Assembly: GCA_947626135.1 (NCBI GenBank)
Contig: CANQQZ010000009.1
Location: 32,713-96,712, forward strand
Direction: 5' to 3'
From: an uncultured Clostridia bacterium
GTDB lineage: Bacteria; Bacillota; Clostridia; UBA1381
Length of the DNA: 64,000 nt
The notes below the pieces were generated by a model, which was given only the letters and a program-made list of their open reading frames with translations, was not told the origin of the DNA and searched no databases. The position numbers were made by a program, and so were the translations under genes. How positions within the stretch are numbered: position 1 is the stretch's first letter; every line of letters starts with the position of its first letter. Of the stretch, positions 35,509-44,850 are shown piece after piece.

Positions 35509-35886
35509 TTATTTCCTCCTGTCCGCAAAAAAGTCCTTCAATTCTTTAATATCCTCGTCCGACAGGGTATCCTCCTCCGCCAGAGACACAATCAGGTCAC
35601 GGGCTGAACCCCCGAAAAGGTTTTTAATCAGATTCATTGCCTGCCCCTTTTTATACTCCCTAGCAGAAACCCGCGCTGTATAATACATCGTCCTGCCGCG
35701 TCGTTCGGTATCGAGCATTCCCTTTTCCGCTAATCTTGCCAGAAGCGTAGCAATCGTTGTACGTTTCCAGTCCTTTTCTTCCAAAAGCTCTCCTATTTTC
35801 GCTGCCGTGATCGGCTCACCCGCATTCCATATCACGCGCATGATCTCCAGTTCCGCTTTTGCAATACTGATATTTTCTGTCGACAT
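35509..35886 (-). CDS. BlaI/MecI-family transcriptional repressor
   Basis: The ATG at 35,884-35,886 is chosen: GGAGG lies 8 nt upstream, and the ATG 15 nt earlier sits on that Shine-Dalgarno. The 125-aa protein has a winged helix (ISIAKAELEIMRVIWNAGEP, AAKIGELLEEKDWKRTTIAT) and a C-terminal dimerization part. It would bind the two dyads at 35,911-35,950 and repress its own operon until the partner peptidase acts. Confidence 0.92.
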   Translation of the reverse strand: MSTENISIAKAELEIMRVIWNAGEPITAAKIGELLEEKDWKRTTIATLLARLAEKGMLDTERRGRTMYYTARVSAREYKKGQAMNLIKNLFGGSARDLIVSLAEEDTLSDEDIKELKDFFADRRK

Positions 35887-35910
35887 TGAAAATACCTCCA
35901 TTTATATTCA

Positions 35911-35961
35911 TCTACACCTTGTAGACAAATACAGTCTACATCATGTAGACGTATTTGTCAA
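35911..35961 (-). promoter_or_regulatory. Promoter and twin BlaI/MecI-type operators
   Basis: Two dyads lie before the repressor gene: TCTACACCTTGTAGA at 35,911-35,925 and GTCTACATCATGTAGAC at 35,934-35,950. Both have the TACA/TGTA half-sites bound by BlaI and MecI. On the minus strand TTGACA (35,956-35,961) and TAGACT (35,933-35,938), 17 bp apart, form the promoter, so the second dyad lies between -35 and -10 and would block RNA polymerase. Confidence 0.85.
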
Positions 35962-36043
35962 GTCTTTTTTAAAAATTTCCTGAAAAAAATTTTATATTGC
36001 ATTTTGACCTACAGATATAGCTCTCTCTAAGGATGTGATTAAA

Positions 36044-36085
36044 TGAAAAGCGGGATAGCATCGCGTAACGCGACTGTATCCCGCA
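36044..36085 (-). terminator. Terminator region after folE
   Basis: On the minus strand GCGGGATA pairs with TATCCCGC around an inner CGCGT/ACGCG stem and is followed by TTTTCATTT. A second hairpin, CGCCA/TGGCG at 36,111-36,124, has a T-run only on the plus strand (36,128-36,135). No plus-strand gene is seen that would use it. The 269-bp gap between blaI and folE holds nothing else I can identify. Confidence 0.6.
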
Positions 36086-36155
36086 AAAATATACCTTACT
36101 GTTTTTTTCACGCCACCCGTGGCGCGGTTTTTTTTATACGTTTGAAATGCCCGTA

Positions 36156-36731
36156 TTATTTCAGAAGATTATATACCTCGTTTCTGAGCTCATGGTCGGT
36201 ATCAAACAGACCTCTCACCGCCGCCGTGCGTGTTTTCGAGCCCGCCTTCTTTATTCCGCGCGCCGTCATGCAGCTGTGCTCGCCCTCAACAATAACAATA
36301 ACGTCCTGTGTGCCGCATACCTTCTGCATAATCTCCGCGATGTCCGAGCATATGCGCTCCTGAAGCTGCAAACGCTTTGAAACCATATCGCATATACGCG
36401 CAATTTTCGACAAGCCTATTACCTTTCCGTTTGGAATATATCCCACATGGCATTTCATATTATACATGAGCGCCATATGATGCTCGCAGTAGGAGAATAC
36501 CTCTATATCCTTCACAAACACCAAATCGCGGCTGTCCGCCTCAAAGCATTTGCTGAACATTCGGGCAATTTCATCGTTTGTGTACCTCATGCCCTCAAAA
36601 ATTTCCGCGTACATACGCGCGACGCGTTCCGGCGTTTCCTTAAGCCCTTCGCTGCCTGTATCTCCGCCCAGCTCCTCGATTATTACACGGACTGCGTCCG
36701 CGATTTTTTCCTGATTAAATTCCTTTTTCAT
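36156..36731 (-). CDS. folE: GTP cyclohydrolase I
   Basis: The ATG at 36,729-36,731 gives 191 aa starting [20 protein letters not shown] and has GAGGAG upstream; the longer frame adds 28 unrelated residues. Zinc and catalytic residues lie in [20 protein letters not shown], followed by [19 protein letters not shown] and the zinc Cys of [18 protein letters not shown]. It converts GTP to dihydroneopterin triphosphate, shared by folate and queuosine synthesis. The start is 1 nt from the queE stop, so its role here is probably queuosine. Confidence 0.93.
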   Translation of the reverse strand: MKKEFNQEKIADAVRVIIEELGGDTGSEGLKETPERVARMYAEIFEGMRYTNDEIARMFSKCFEADSRDLVFVKDIEVFSYCEHHMALMYNMKCHVGYIPNGKVIGLSKIARICDMVSKRLQLQERICSDIAEIMQKVCGTQDVIVIVEGEHSCMTARGIKKAGSKTRTAAVRGLFDTDHELRNEVYNLLK

Positions 36732-36732
36732 G

Positions 36733-37398
36733 TTAAACTCCTCTGCTATCGGGATCCCAGATAAATTTGTGCATTTGCAGCTGCACCCGGACCTCCCGAA
36801 GCGCTTCATTCTCAAGCACGCGCCTTACCAGCTCGGACGGCTCGTATTGTCCGAACACAGCGCCCGCGAACAAATGCGGCATATCCCGAAGCTCGGATTT
36901 TAATCTCAGCACGATTTTGAGCATCGCTGACACATCCTCGTCCGTTCCTACCACAAATTTCACGACGTCACGCGGTCTTAGCTTAAGGAAGTTGCTCCAA
37001 AGCATTCTGCCCTCCTCCCCGCTTGACGGAAGCTTATAATCGATCGTAAAAAACAGCCCTTTATCGCCGGATAAAAATCGGGAGATATCCGCCGCGCCGT
37101 TTGTTTCGATATTGACCTCTTTCCCCTGAGCGAGCAGCAGCGCGATGAGCTTTTGGACATCCTCGTGTATGAGCGGTTCGCCGCCTGTCAGAGTAACGCG
37201 GCGAAGCCTTGCTTTTTCCGCTGCCTCCTCCGGCGTCATCTCGGTATAAACGCACTCTTCCTTTTCCCCGTACAGCGCGTACCTTGTATCGCAGTACGAG
37301 CAGCGCAGATTGCAGCCCGCAAGGCGAATGAACGACGCCGTTTGACCGGCGCGTATCCCCTCGCCTTCTATGCTGTCAAAAATTTCAACCACTCTCAT
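36733..37398 (-). CDS. queE: 7-carboxy-7-deazaguanine synthase
   Basis: This 221-aa radical SAM enzyme has the cluster motif [10 protein letters not shown] and begins [19 protein letters not shown], the QueE N-terminal motif. [14 protein letters not shown] is the SAM-binding segment. It converts carboxytetrahydropterin to CDG, the third step of preQ0 formation. It overlaps queD by 4 nt (ATGA) and is followed by folE after 1 nt. Confidence 0.93.
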   Translation of the reverse strand: MRVVEIFDSIEGEGIRAGQTASFIRLAGCNLRCSYCDTRYALYGEKEECVYTEMTPEEAAEKARLRRVTLTGGEPLIHEDVQKLIALLLAQGKEVNIETNGAADISRFLSGDKGLFFTIDYKLPSSGEEGRMLWSNFLKLRPRDVVKFVVGTDEDVSAMLKIVLRLKSELRDMPHLFAGAVFGQYEPSELVRRVLENEALREVRVQLQMHKFIWDPDSRGV

Positions 37399-37736
37399 AG
37401 CTCGTCCTTATAATAGCTCGCAGTGTTGTCCGCGCTCTCGCACACATCCACGCGCCAGCACTTCGGCTGGAGAATGTCGCATATGTATTTCGCGAGGTTT
37501 TCCGCCGTCGGATTAAAATCCGCGACATCATTTATCACCTTATGGTCAAACATATCCTCAATTTTTTTCTTGATTACGGTAAAGTCCATAACCATACCGT
37601 TTTTGTCAAGCTCCTCCGAACGCAGATAAATATCTATTATCCAGTTATGTCCGTGAAGATTTGTGCATTTTGATTCGTAATCCAGCGTCAGATAATGCGC
37701 CGCCGATATTTCCAAACGTTTTTTTACCTCATACAT
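37395..37736 (-). CDS. queD: 6-carboxy-5,6,7,8-tetrahydropterin synthase
   Basis: This 113-aa protein is of the PTPS/QueD type. Zinc ligands are the His of ISAAHYLTL and the pair in NLHGHNW; the catalytic Cys precedes them in CTNLHGHNW, and DHKVINDV holds the catalytic His/Asp. GMVMDFTVIKK is the conserved dimer strand. It makes carboxytetrahydropterin from dihydroneopterin triphosphate. It follows greA by 16 nt. Confidence 0.93.
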   Translation of the reverse strand: MYEVKKRLEISAAHYLTLDYESKCTNLHGHNWIIDIYLRSEELDKNGMVMDFTVIKKKIEDMFDHKVINDVADFNPTAENLAKYICDILQPKCWRVDVCESADNTASYYKDEL

Positions 37737-37752
37737 AATTTAACCTCGCCGC

Positions 37753-38247
37753 TTAATATGACATGATCGGGTCCGAGCCGTCGTCTTCGCCCTTTGTTAT
37801 GCTCAAAATTTTTACATCGTACCCGCCGTTCGGCGCCTCCACGCGGCACACATCGCCGGCGCGGCGCCCGAGGATCGCTTTTCCGAACGGCGTATCCTTG
37901 CCGAATAACCCCTTTAACGCGTCAGTGCGTATTGTTGTTACGATTTTAACAGTGCGAACCTTGCCGAGCATTTCACACTCCACTAAATCGTACAGCCCCA
38001 CCGCGTCCGCGCCTGAGCTGTCGGAAACCAATTTTGCCGTCTTTACCATGCGCTCAAGGTAGCGTATGCGGCTCTCGTTTTGGTTCTTGAGCCGCTTTGC
38101 CTCCTTATATTCAAAGTTCTCGCTAAGATCCCCGAATGCGCGTGTGCGCTTTACCTCCTCCAGAAGCTCGTGCCGCTTCACCGCTTTACGGTATTCAATC
38201 TCCTCGTTTATCTTGTCGATATCCTTTTGCGTTAATTCATCGTACAT
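37753..38247 (-). CDS. greA: Transcription elongation factor GreA/GreB family
   Basis: This 164-aa protein has an N-terminal coiled coil whose tip carries the acidic residues in FGDLSENFEYKEAKRL, where most GreA have SENAEY. The C-terminal domain has FGKAILGRRAGDVCRVEAPN, the FKBP-like part. GreA rescues backtracked RNA polymerase by stimulating transcript cleavage. It follows ilvD closely (17 nt). Confidence 0.9.
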   Translation of the reverse strand: MYDELTQKDIDKINEEIEYRKAVKRHELLEEVKRTRAFGDLSENFEYKEAKRLKNQNESRIRYLERMVKTAKLVSDSSGADAVGLYDLVECEMLGKVRTVKIVTTIRTDALKGLFGKDTPFGKAILGRRAGDVCRVEAPNGGYDVKILSITKGEDDGSDPIMSY

Positions 38248-38264
38248 AGCATCTTTGCAGCGCG

Positions 38265-39929
38265 TCAGTCATCGAGCATTACGGCGCCCTGCATACCGGA
38301 CGCTACATGCTGAGAATAACGCTTTAAGTAACCTGTTTTGACCTTCGGCTCGTTCGGCGTCCAGCCCTCGCGGCGCTTCGCCATTTCCTCATCGGAAACC
38401 TTTATGTTGAGCACGCAGTTGTCTATGTCAATTTCTATAATATCTCCATCCTTAACGTAGGCAATCGGACCGCCGTCCATAGCCTCGGGCGAAACATGAC
38501 CGATAGCGGCGCCGCGCGTCGCGCCGGAAAAACGTCCGTCCGTAATGAGGGCAACATCCTTATCCAAACCCATGCCGCATATCGCGGACGTGGGAGAGAG
38601 CATTTCTCTCATACCGGGTCCGCCCTTGGGTCCCTCGTAACGGATAACCACAACGTCGCCCTTTACGATTTTGCCCTCGTAGATCGCGGCAATCGCTTCC
38701 TCCTCGCTCTCAAACACCTTCGCGGGGCCCTCATGCCTGAGCATTTCGGGCGCCACGGCGCTGCGCTTGACAACGGAGCCGTCCGGCGCAAGATTGCCCT
38801 TCAATACGGCTATGCCGCCCGTCTGCGAATAAGGATTGTCGATCGGACGAATAACCTCGTAATTCTGAACCGGATGTCCCTTGATATTTTCACCCTGGGT
38901 TTTACCCGTAACGGTCATAGTGTCAAGCTTTAATAAATCGTTCTTTGCCAGCTCGTTCATAACAGCCGTTACGCCGCCGGCCGCATACAAATCCTGAACG
39001 TGATGCTCTCCGGCAGGAGCGAGATGGCACAGATTCGGAGTAACCTTGCTTATGTCATTCGCGTAGTCAAGCGATATCGGAGCCTTCGCCTCATATGCAA
39101 TCGCGGGAAGATGGAGCATGGAATTTGTGGAGCATCCCAGCGCCATATCAACGCGCAGAGCATTATAAATGGAATCCGGCGTGATTATATCGCGCGGACG
39201 GATATTCTTTTCCAAAAGCTCCATAATCTTCATGCCGGCATGCTTCGCGAGACGTATTCTCTCCGAATATACCGCGGGAATGGTGCCGTTGCCCGGCAGA
39301 GCCATACCGAGAACCTCGCAAAGGCAGTTCATGGAATTTGCCGTAAACATACCCGAGCACGAGCCGCATGACGGGCACGCCGCGTTTTCGAGCTCCAGCA
39401 GTCCGTTTTCGTCTATCTGTCCCGCCTTAAACGCGCCTACCGCCTCAAACGCCGTATTCAAATCGCGGTATTTGCCGTTGAAATTCATGGACAGCATCGG
39501 ACCTCCCGATACTATGACCGCGGGAATATTCAGCCTTGCCGCCGCGATAAGCATTCCCGGCACAATCTTATCGCAGTTGGGGATTAAAACAAGCGCATCA
39601 AAGCCGTGCGCGAGAGCCATAGACTCTATCGAATCCGCAATGAGCTCGCGCGAAGCAAGCGAGTATTTCATGCCTATATGCCCCATCGCAATTCCGTCGC
39701 ATACGCCTATCGACGGGAATTCAATCGGCGTTCCTCCCGCCATTCTCACGCCCGCCTTTACCGCTTCGGCTATCTTGTCAAGATGGATATGACCGGGAAT
39801 AATTTCGTTCTTAGCCGAAACCACGCCTATCAGCGGTCTTTCGATTTCCTCATCCGTAAATCCCGAAGCCTTGAAAAGCGAACGGTGCGGGGTTTTTTCC
39901 AGTCCCTTTTTTACTATGTCGCTGTACAT
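38265..39929 (-). CDS. ilvD: Dihydroxy-acid dehydratase
   Basis: This 554-aa protein matches IlvD throughout: [19 protein letters not shown] and [19 protein letters not shown] supply cluster-ligating cysteines, and [18 protein letters not shown] and [12 protein letters not shown] follow. It dehydrates dihydroxy acids in valine, leucine and isoleucine synthesis. No other ilv genes are nearby. It lies 11 nt after cvpA in the minus-strand run. Confidence 0.95.
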   Translation of the reverse strand: MYSDIVKKGLEKTPHRSLFKASGFTDEEIERPLIGVVSAKNEIIPGHIHLDKIAEAVKAGVRMAGGTPIEFPSIGVCDGIAMGHIGMKYSLASRELIADSIESMALAHGFDALVLIPNCDKIVPGMLIAAARLNIPAVIVSGGPMLSMNFNGKYRDLNTAFEAVGAFKAGQIDENGLLELENAACPSCGSCSGMFTANSMNCLCEVLGMALPGNGTIPAVYSERIRLAKHAGMKIMELLEKNIRPRDIITPDSIYNALRVDMALGCSTNSMLHLPAIAYEAKAPISLDYANDISKVTPNLCHLAPAGEHHVQDLYAAGGVTAVMNELAKNDLLKLDTMTVTGKTQGENIKGHPVQNYEVIRPIDNPYSQTGGIAVLKGNLAPDGSVVKRSAVAPEMLRHEGPAKVFESEEEAIAAIYEGKIVKGDVVVIRYEGPKGGPGMREMLSPTSAICGMGLDKDVALITDGRFSGATRGAAIGHVSPEAMDGGPIAYVKDGDIIEIDIDNCVLNIKVSDEEMAKRREGWTPNEPKVKTGYLKRYSQHVASGMQGAVMLDD

Positions 39930-39940
39930 TTTTTTACCTC

Positions 39941-40657
39941 CTATGCTTTCATAAATAATTGTAAAAGTATATTATAATTATAAAAATATTTAACAACGTA
40001 TGTTTCGCTAATCATCGTGTATACCGCCTCGTTATCCGACGCCGCAAACGATATGACCGCGCATATTATATATGTCAGCAGCACCGCGCTCAAAAAGCCC
40101 CACAGCGCGCCGAGCATATGATTTGTGCCGTGTATGACCGGCAGCTTTGAAAAAGCCGCGAGAATACGATATATTATAAACAGCGCGATTTTTACAAGTA
40201 TGAACAATATCAAAGCCGCGCAGAATCCTATCACGGTCATCGTAATCGAGCGTGATATATTATCGACCGCGCGGTTTACGGCGGACTGAGCGCCGCTTGA
40301 CACCGCCTCGGCGTCATAATCCCTCAACACCTGCGACACTACGATATTCGGCATAAACAGCGATGACGCTATATCGTTTATCTCCTGCCGCGTCGCCTCG
40401 CCCTTGTTGAGTCCGTGCGTGAACACCGGGGTTATCCTCTCGCTGACCGCCGAATACATATCCGCCGCCGCGTCCGTCTGCGCCAGCATACTTGTAAACG
40501 GCGTTTTAAACATGACTACGAAAAGTATCACTATTACCCATGCGCCCATTTTCCATATTGTTTTAAGCAGCCCGCGCCGCGCGCCGAGAATTACGGATAT
40601 GATAATCCCGAGCGCCAAAACCGCGTCAAGTATTGCCGCCGCCGAAATGTTTTCCAC
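39941..40657 (-). CDS. CvpA family membrane protein
   Basis: This 238-aa protein has four to five hydrophobic segments. It starts [26 protein letters not shown], with the G-x-RRG-hydrophobic pattern of CvpA/YshB proteins, and has a second membrane pair near the C-terminus ([18 protein letters not shown]). CvpA proteins are linked to envelope stress and colicin V export in E. coli; the function in Clostridia is unclear. It lies between ilvD and the DUF5711 gene. Confidence 0.8.
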   Translation of the reverse strand: MENISAAAILDAVLALGIIISVILGARRGLLKTIWKMGAWVIVILFVVMFKTPFTSMLAQTDAAADMYSAVSERITPVFTHGLNKGEATRQEINDIASSLFMPNIVVSQVLRDYDAEAVSSGAQSAVNRAVDNISRSITMTVIGFCAALILFILVKIALFIIYRILAAFSKLPVIHGTNHMLGALWGFLSAVLLTYIICAVISFAASDNEAVYTMISETYVVKYFYNYNILLQLFMKA

Positions 40658-40673
40658 TGCTCATCATCCTTTT

Positions 40674-42365
40674 TTACTTTTTTATAAGCTCAAGGCTGTT
40701 GGAGTATACGATAAAAAACATATCCTTATCAACCATTATAAGCTCCCGTATATCCATGCTTGCCGTATAACGCTCAAATACGCCGCCGTTAGCCTTTCCC
40801 GCGATAATTTCACGGTCGTTGTTATACATGATTCTGTTTCCGTCTATACACAGAAAATCCGCCGTGTCAAGCGCGGAAAAAACGCTTTTTTCTTTTCCTC
40901 TTCCGTTGTATACCGCGAGCGTCGGAATGTTCGAGGCATTGAGCATGAGCAGCTTTCCGCCCTCGCTGTCGTAAGCATAATGAATCAGCTCCTCGCCGTC
41001 AAACCGCTTATCATATATGATTTCGCCGTCAGACTTGATACCGGCAATCGCGTTATCACCGAACGCGCTTACTGTGTTGCCGAAATACTCCAAATCAAAC
41101 AAAATCACATCGTCGAGCTCAGCCGAGGCTATAGGGTCGTCCTTTGTAATATCAAAAATCTCGACGGTCGATTTTACAGAGTTATCGGTATCGAGCAGCG
41201 CCGCGGCGATATTCCTCGACGACGGGCTCACAGCCGCGTCAATAATGCTTCCGCCGCCGGAGGAACGCGCGAAGATAAGCTGTCCGCTCTTGTTATAGGC
41301 GGCAATGGCGCCCTTGTACAAATCCTTTGTCGTAACCAGCACACAATCGCCGTTCTCAGACAGATCCGCGGCGAGAATATTATCCTCGCAGTCTGTATCA
41401 TAAAGAAGCTTATTCCCCTCGTAAAGACACAGCTTTGTACCGCCCTCCTGCGCTATGAGGATATACCTTCCGGCAGTGTCGAGAATGGGATCTATAACGC
41501 TCGTTGCGCATTCCCACTCAATCTCGCCGTTTCCGTTTATAAAGCACATATAATTCGTTGACGCGCACACAACGCCTCCCGCCCATACTCCGTAATCGGA
41601 TTCCGACGCAAACTCGTAGGGTATTATAACGGAGCTTTTAACGTCCATGTTAACAAACTCCGCTCTGCTTTCGGCTGTATTCTCCTCGTTTTCAGTCGTA
41701 TCGGCTTCAATACCGGCGTCCTGCGCCGTATCCGTTTCGGGATTGTTTTCGGGCTCGTTTATATCCTCCGGCACAAGCTCCGTAACGGGCGTTTCCGGAA
41801 TATTAAAGATTTTATGGAAATTATGCCTGAAATTGCGCTTATACGCGCCTATAAACCCCGTATCCGTCACCGTAAATATTACCGCGGCAGCTATCACCGC
41901 CGCCGCTATAACGCAGCCCTTTACCAAGGCTGACACCTTTGGCGAAGGCTTTTTCTCCTCCTCCGTGTATGCGCCGTCAAATCCGTAGCCGTACTCGATA
42001 TCCGCGCCAGTAAGATGCGCGCCGCCGGGCTCGCCTTCTTCAGAGTCATCCTCCGCGGCTTCCTCCTCATCAGTCACATCGGAAGCGCTATCCTCGGGAA
42101 TATCCGCATCCGCCCCGATGTCAAAATCCTCCGTCTCGGGAATATCTGTTTCCGTCCCGCCGTTAAAATCCTCCGTCTCGGGAATATCCGTTTCCGTCCC
42201 GCCGTCAAAATCCTCCGTCTCGGGGATATCCGTTTCCGTCCCGCCGTCAAAATCCTCCGCCTCGGGAATATTCGGGACATTATCGGACTGCATGGTGTTT
42301 TCCTTGTCCTCATCGCCGAAGCTTATTAAATTTTTTATCTCGTCTCTCTGCGATTTGTCCATCAA
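40674..42365 (-). CDS. Membrane-anchored DUF5711-like beta-propeller protein with acidic repeat region
   Basis: This 563-aa protein has three parts. Residues 1-150 are acidic and cytoplasmic, including four 14-residue repeats of PETEDFDGGTETDI. One membrane segment follows near 150-172 (ALVKGCVIAAAVIAAAVIFTV without the first Ala). The outside part holds propeller-like repeats from about 230 to 563 (VLVTTKDLYKGAIAAYNKSG, AVSPSSRNIAAALLDTDN). This fits DUF5711 proteins of Clostridia, as far as I can recall the family; the function is unknown. The start codon overlaps the truA stop by 4 nt. Confidence 0.7.
   Translation of the reverse strand: MMDKSQRDEIKNLISFGDEDKENTMQSDNVPNIPEAEDFDGGTETDIPETEDFDGGTETDIPETEDFNGGTETDIPETEDFDIGADADIPEDSASDVTDEEEAAEDDSEEGEPGGAHLTGADIEYGYGFDGAYTEEEKKPSPKVSALVKGCVIAAAVIAAAVIFTVTDTGFIGAYKRNFRHNFHKIFNIPETPVTELVPEDINEPENNPETDTAQDAGIEADTTENEENTAESRAEFVNMDVKSSVIIPYEFASESDYGVWAGGVVCASTNYMCFINGNGEIEWECATSVIDPILDTAGRYILIAQEGGTKLCLYEGNKLLYDTDCEDNILAADLSENGDCVLVTTKDLYKGAIAAYNKSGQLIFARSSGGGSIIDAAVSPSSRNIAAALLDTDNSVKSTVEIFDITKDDPIASAELDDVILFDLEYFGNTVSAFGDNAIAGIKSDGEIIYDKRFDGEELIHYAYDSEGGKLLMLNASNIPTLAVYNGRGKEKSVFSALDTADFLCIDGNRIMYNNDREIIAGKANGGVFERYTASMDIRELIMVDKDMFFIVYSNSLELIKK
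42101..42268. repeat. Four tandem 42-bp repeats inside the DUF5711-like gene
   Basis: Four near-identical 42-bp units encode the 14-residue PETEDFDGGTETDI repeat. The period is a multiple of three, so copy-number change keeps the reading frame. The last unit is the most divergent (DFDIGADADI). Confidence 0.85.
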
Positions 42366-43093
42366 TAAAACACCTCCTTCAAAAATAATCCCTGCGGCGG
42401 CGCGGTAATTCCCGCTTTGCTGCGATCCGCGGACGCGATAATTTCATCCGCGCATCGGTAATCTATTTTCCCCGCGCCCATATGCGCAAGCGTGCCGGCG
42501 ATAATGCGGACCATATTATATAAAAATCCGTTGCCGCAGATTTCCATTTCGATCATGCCTCCGTCCGCGCTCAAGTCCAGCGAATAGATAGTCCGCACCG
42601 TTGTTTTGGCGCTGTATCCCGCCGAAGCGAATCCTGCGAAATCATGCTCTCCCAAAAAAGCCTCCGCTCCGATTTTCATTTTTTCCAGATCAAGCGGATA
42701 TTTGTAATGCCACGCGTAATTTCTCAAAAAAGCGTCCGGCATCTCCGTGTTTAAAATTCTGTATAAATACGTTTTTTTTACAGCACTTCGGTTTGCCTGA
42801 AAATCATCCGGAACAACGCTCGCCGCTTTTACCGTTATATCGTCGGGCAAATGCGCGTTCAGCGCATACGGCAAGCGCTCCGCCGGCACTGTTGTCTCGA
42901 TGTTGAAATTGCATACGTAATGCAGCGCGTGCACCCTCGCGTCGGTGCGCCCGCAGCCTATAATGTTGACGCGCTGCGCCGTCACCTCGGCAATTGCGCG
43001 CATGAGCACCGACTGCACGGAAATATCGCGCGGCTGGATCTGCCACCCGTGATAATTGGTTCCGTCGTACTGTAAATCAAGCCGTATATTCAT
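42362..43093 (-). CDS. truA: tRNA pseudouridine(38-40) synthase
   Basis: The ATG at 43,091-43,093 gives 243 aa starting MNIRLDLQYDGTNYHGWQIQ, where TruA proteins normally begin; GGGAGA lies upstream. The catalytic Asp is in GCGRTDARVHAL, and FLYNMVRIIAGTLAHMGAGK is the conserved C-terminal motif. It modifies uridines in the tRNA anticodon arm. It follows ecfT, the order common in Firmicutes where ecfA-ecfA-ecfT-truA form one unit. Confidence 0.93.
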   Translation of the reverse strand: MNIRLDLQYDGTNYHGWQIQPRDISVQSVLMRAIAEVTAQRVNIIGCGRTDARVHALHYVCNFNIETTVPAERLPYALNAHLPDDITVKAASVVPDDFQANRSAVKKTYLYRILNTEMPDAFLRNYAWHYKYPLDLEKMKIGAEAFLGEHDFAGFASAGYSAKTTVRTIYSLDLSADGGMIEMEICGNGFLYNMVRIIAGTLAHMGAGKIDYRCADEIIASADRSKAGITAPPQGLFLKEVFY

Positions 43094-43159
43094 TATACCA
43101 TTTCTCCCAAGTAATTTCAATGTTTATACTATGGCAAATTTATGTCCGGGCGCAGAAAT

Positions 43160-43969
43160 TTACACCGCGTTCAGAGCCAGGACCGATATGCACACTGCAA
43201 TATATACCGACGCGTACAAAATATCGGCTTTTCCTATATGCGATTCGTGCAGCCTTGTCCTGCGGCTGCCCCCGTTATAGCAGCGCGCGTCCATAGCCGT
43301 CGCCAGCTCGTCCGCGCGGCGAAAGGCGGACACAAACAGCGGCACCAAAAGCGGTATCATAGCCTTAATGCGTTTTATAAGATTTTTTGACGAAAAATCC
43401 GCGCCCCGCGCCGTCTGCGCCTTCTGTATTTTGTCCGTCTCCTCGGCAAGCGTCGGAATAAATCTTATCGCTATAGTCATCATCATCGCTATCTCATGCG
43501 CCGGCACCCTGACAATCGTAAGCGGCGAAAGCAGCTTTTCTATGCCGTCGGTCAGCATAAGCGGCGAGGTCGTGAGCGTCAGCAGCGAGGTGCCCGTTAC
43601 AAGCAGCACAAGTCTGTAAAACATCACCGCCGCCATTCTTACGCCCTCCTTCGTGACAGAAATCGTCCAGCGGAACACATGCGCGGAAGCAAGCGCTTCT
43701 CCCGGCGTGAAAAACAGGTTTATCACCGCCGTGAACACTATTATAAACAGCATGGGACGCAGCCCCTTCAGGAAAAAGCGCAGATTTATACAGCTCAACG
43801 CGATAAGCGCCGCCGTAGCCGCCGCGAATGCGGCGTAGGCCAACGGAGATTTCAGCATAAACAGCATTATAATATATGCCAGTGTAAGTATTATCTTTAT
43901 TTTCGGGTCAAGCCTGTGCAAAACGCTTTTCCCCGGTACGTACTGACCTATGATTATGTCCTTAAACAT
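43160..43969 (-). CDS. ecfT: Energy-coupling factor transporter transmembrane protein
   Basis: This 269-aa membrane protein has several hydrophobic segments. The coupling helices carry the Ala-Arg-Gly type motif in KIQKAQTARGADF and AFRRADELATAMDARCY, which contact the two ATPases. It is the shared T component for vitamin uptake; substrate-binding S components would be encoded elsewhere in the genome. Confidence 0.92.
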   Translation of the reverse strand: MFKDIIIGQYVPGKSVLHRLDPKIKIILTLAYIIMLFMLKSPLAYAAFAAATAALIALSCINLRFFLKGLRPMLFIIVFTAVINLFFTPGEALASAHVFRWTISVTKEGVRMAAVMFYRLVLLVTGTSLLTLTTSPLMLTDGIEKLLSPLTIVRVPAHEIAMMMTIAIRFIPTLAEETDKIQKAQTARGADFSSKNLIKRIKAMIPLLVPLFVSAFRRADELATAMDARCYNGGSRRTRLHESHIGKADILYASVYIAVCISVLALNAV

Positions 43970-44004
43970 ATCGTTACTCCCTGCATTATGAGCTGTATCC
44001 GGAT

Positions 44005-44850
44005 TTACCGGAGCAGCCTTTCTATTTCCTTTACGGCGTATTTGACCGTGTAAACATCCCTCGGCAGCGGTATCCCCGCCTCTATAAGACGGTTGACCAA
44101 AAGCGTCACCTGCGGAACGTTAAGTCCCATTTTAACAAGCTCCCCGCCTTCGGCAAAAACCTCCGCGGTCGTCCCTCTTATCGCAAGACGTCCTCTGTTC
44201 ATCACGTATACGTATTCAGCCGTCTTCGCGACGTCCTCCATCGAATGAGACACAAATATTATAATCATCCGCGGATTTTGCGCGTGAAGCTGCTTTATTA
44301 TGTCCAGAATCGCGTCGCGCCCTCTCGGATCAAGTCCCGCTGTGGGCTCGTCAAGGATAAGCACCTCCGGATTCATCGCGAGAACTCCCGCGATTGCCGC
44401 GCGCCTTTTCTGACCGCCCGACAGCTCGAACGGCGATCTGCTCAGATACTTTTCCTTTAATCCCACCGCCGCAGATGCCGCGTGCACTCTCTCCTTTATT
44501 TCCTCGTCCGTAAGCCCGAGATTTCTCGGACCGAACGCTATATCCTTTTCCACCGTTTCCTCAAACAGCTGATGCTCCGGATACTGGAAAACCAGTCCGA
44601 CGCGCCGCCTTACTTCCCGCAAATCCGTCTTTTTATCGGTCACATCCGTTCCGTCAATGAAAATCCGTCCCGACGTCGGGCGGACAAGCGCGTTAAAGTG
44701 CTGTATCAGCGTCGATTTTCCGCTGCCCGTATGACCGATAAGCGCGTTGAGAGTGCCGTCCGCAATCTCCATTGATATATCAAAAAGCGCCTGTCTCTCC
44801 CCCGCCATACCGGGCTGGTATATATAATTTACATGCTCTGCCTTTATCAT
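44005..44850 (-). CDS. ecfA2: Energy-coupling factor ATPase EcfA2
   Basis: This 281-aa ATPase has Walker A GHTGSGKSTL, Q-loop FQYPEHQLF, signature LSGGQKRRA, Walker B VLILDEPTAGLD and switch His in FVSHSMEDV. The opening IKAEHVNYIYQPGMAGERQA is of the EcfA2 type. It overlaps ecfA1 by 4 nt and precedes ecfT by 35 nt. Confidence 0.93.
   Translation of the reverse strand: MIKAEHVNYIYQPGMAGERQALFDISMEIADGTLNALIGHTGSGKSTLIQHFNALVRPTSGRIFIDGTDVTDKKTDLREVRRRVGLVFQYPEHQLFEETVEKDIAFGPRNLGLTDEEIKERVHAASAAVGLKEKYLSRSPFELSGGQKRRAAIAGVLAMNPEVLILDEPTAGLDPRGRDAILDIIKQLHAQNPRMIIIFVSHSMEDVAKTAEYVYVMNRGRLAIRGTTAEVFAEGGELVKMGLNVPQVTLLVNRLIEAGIPLPRDVYTVKYAVKEIERLLR

Noticed and set aside
40404-41561. Plus-strand reading frame across cvpA and DUF5711
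   Set aside because: It spans two minus-strand genes and their junction, and shows no family pattern.
42101-42268. Regular repeats as a possible CRISPR array
   Set aside because: The units are tandem without spacers, in frame with a coding gene, and have a 42-bp period. No CRISPR array or cas gene is seen in the window.
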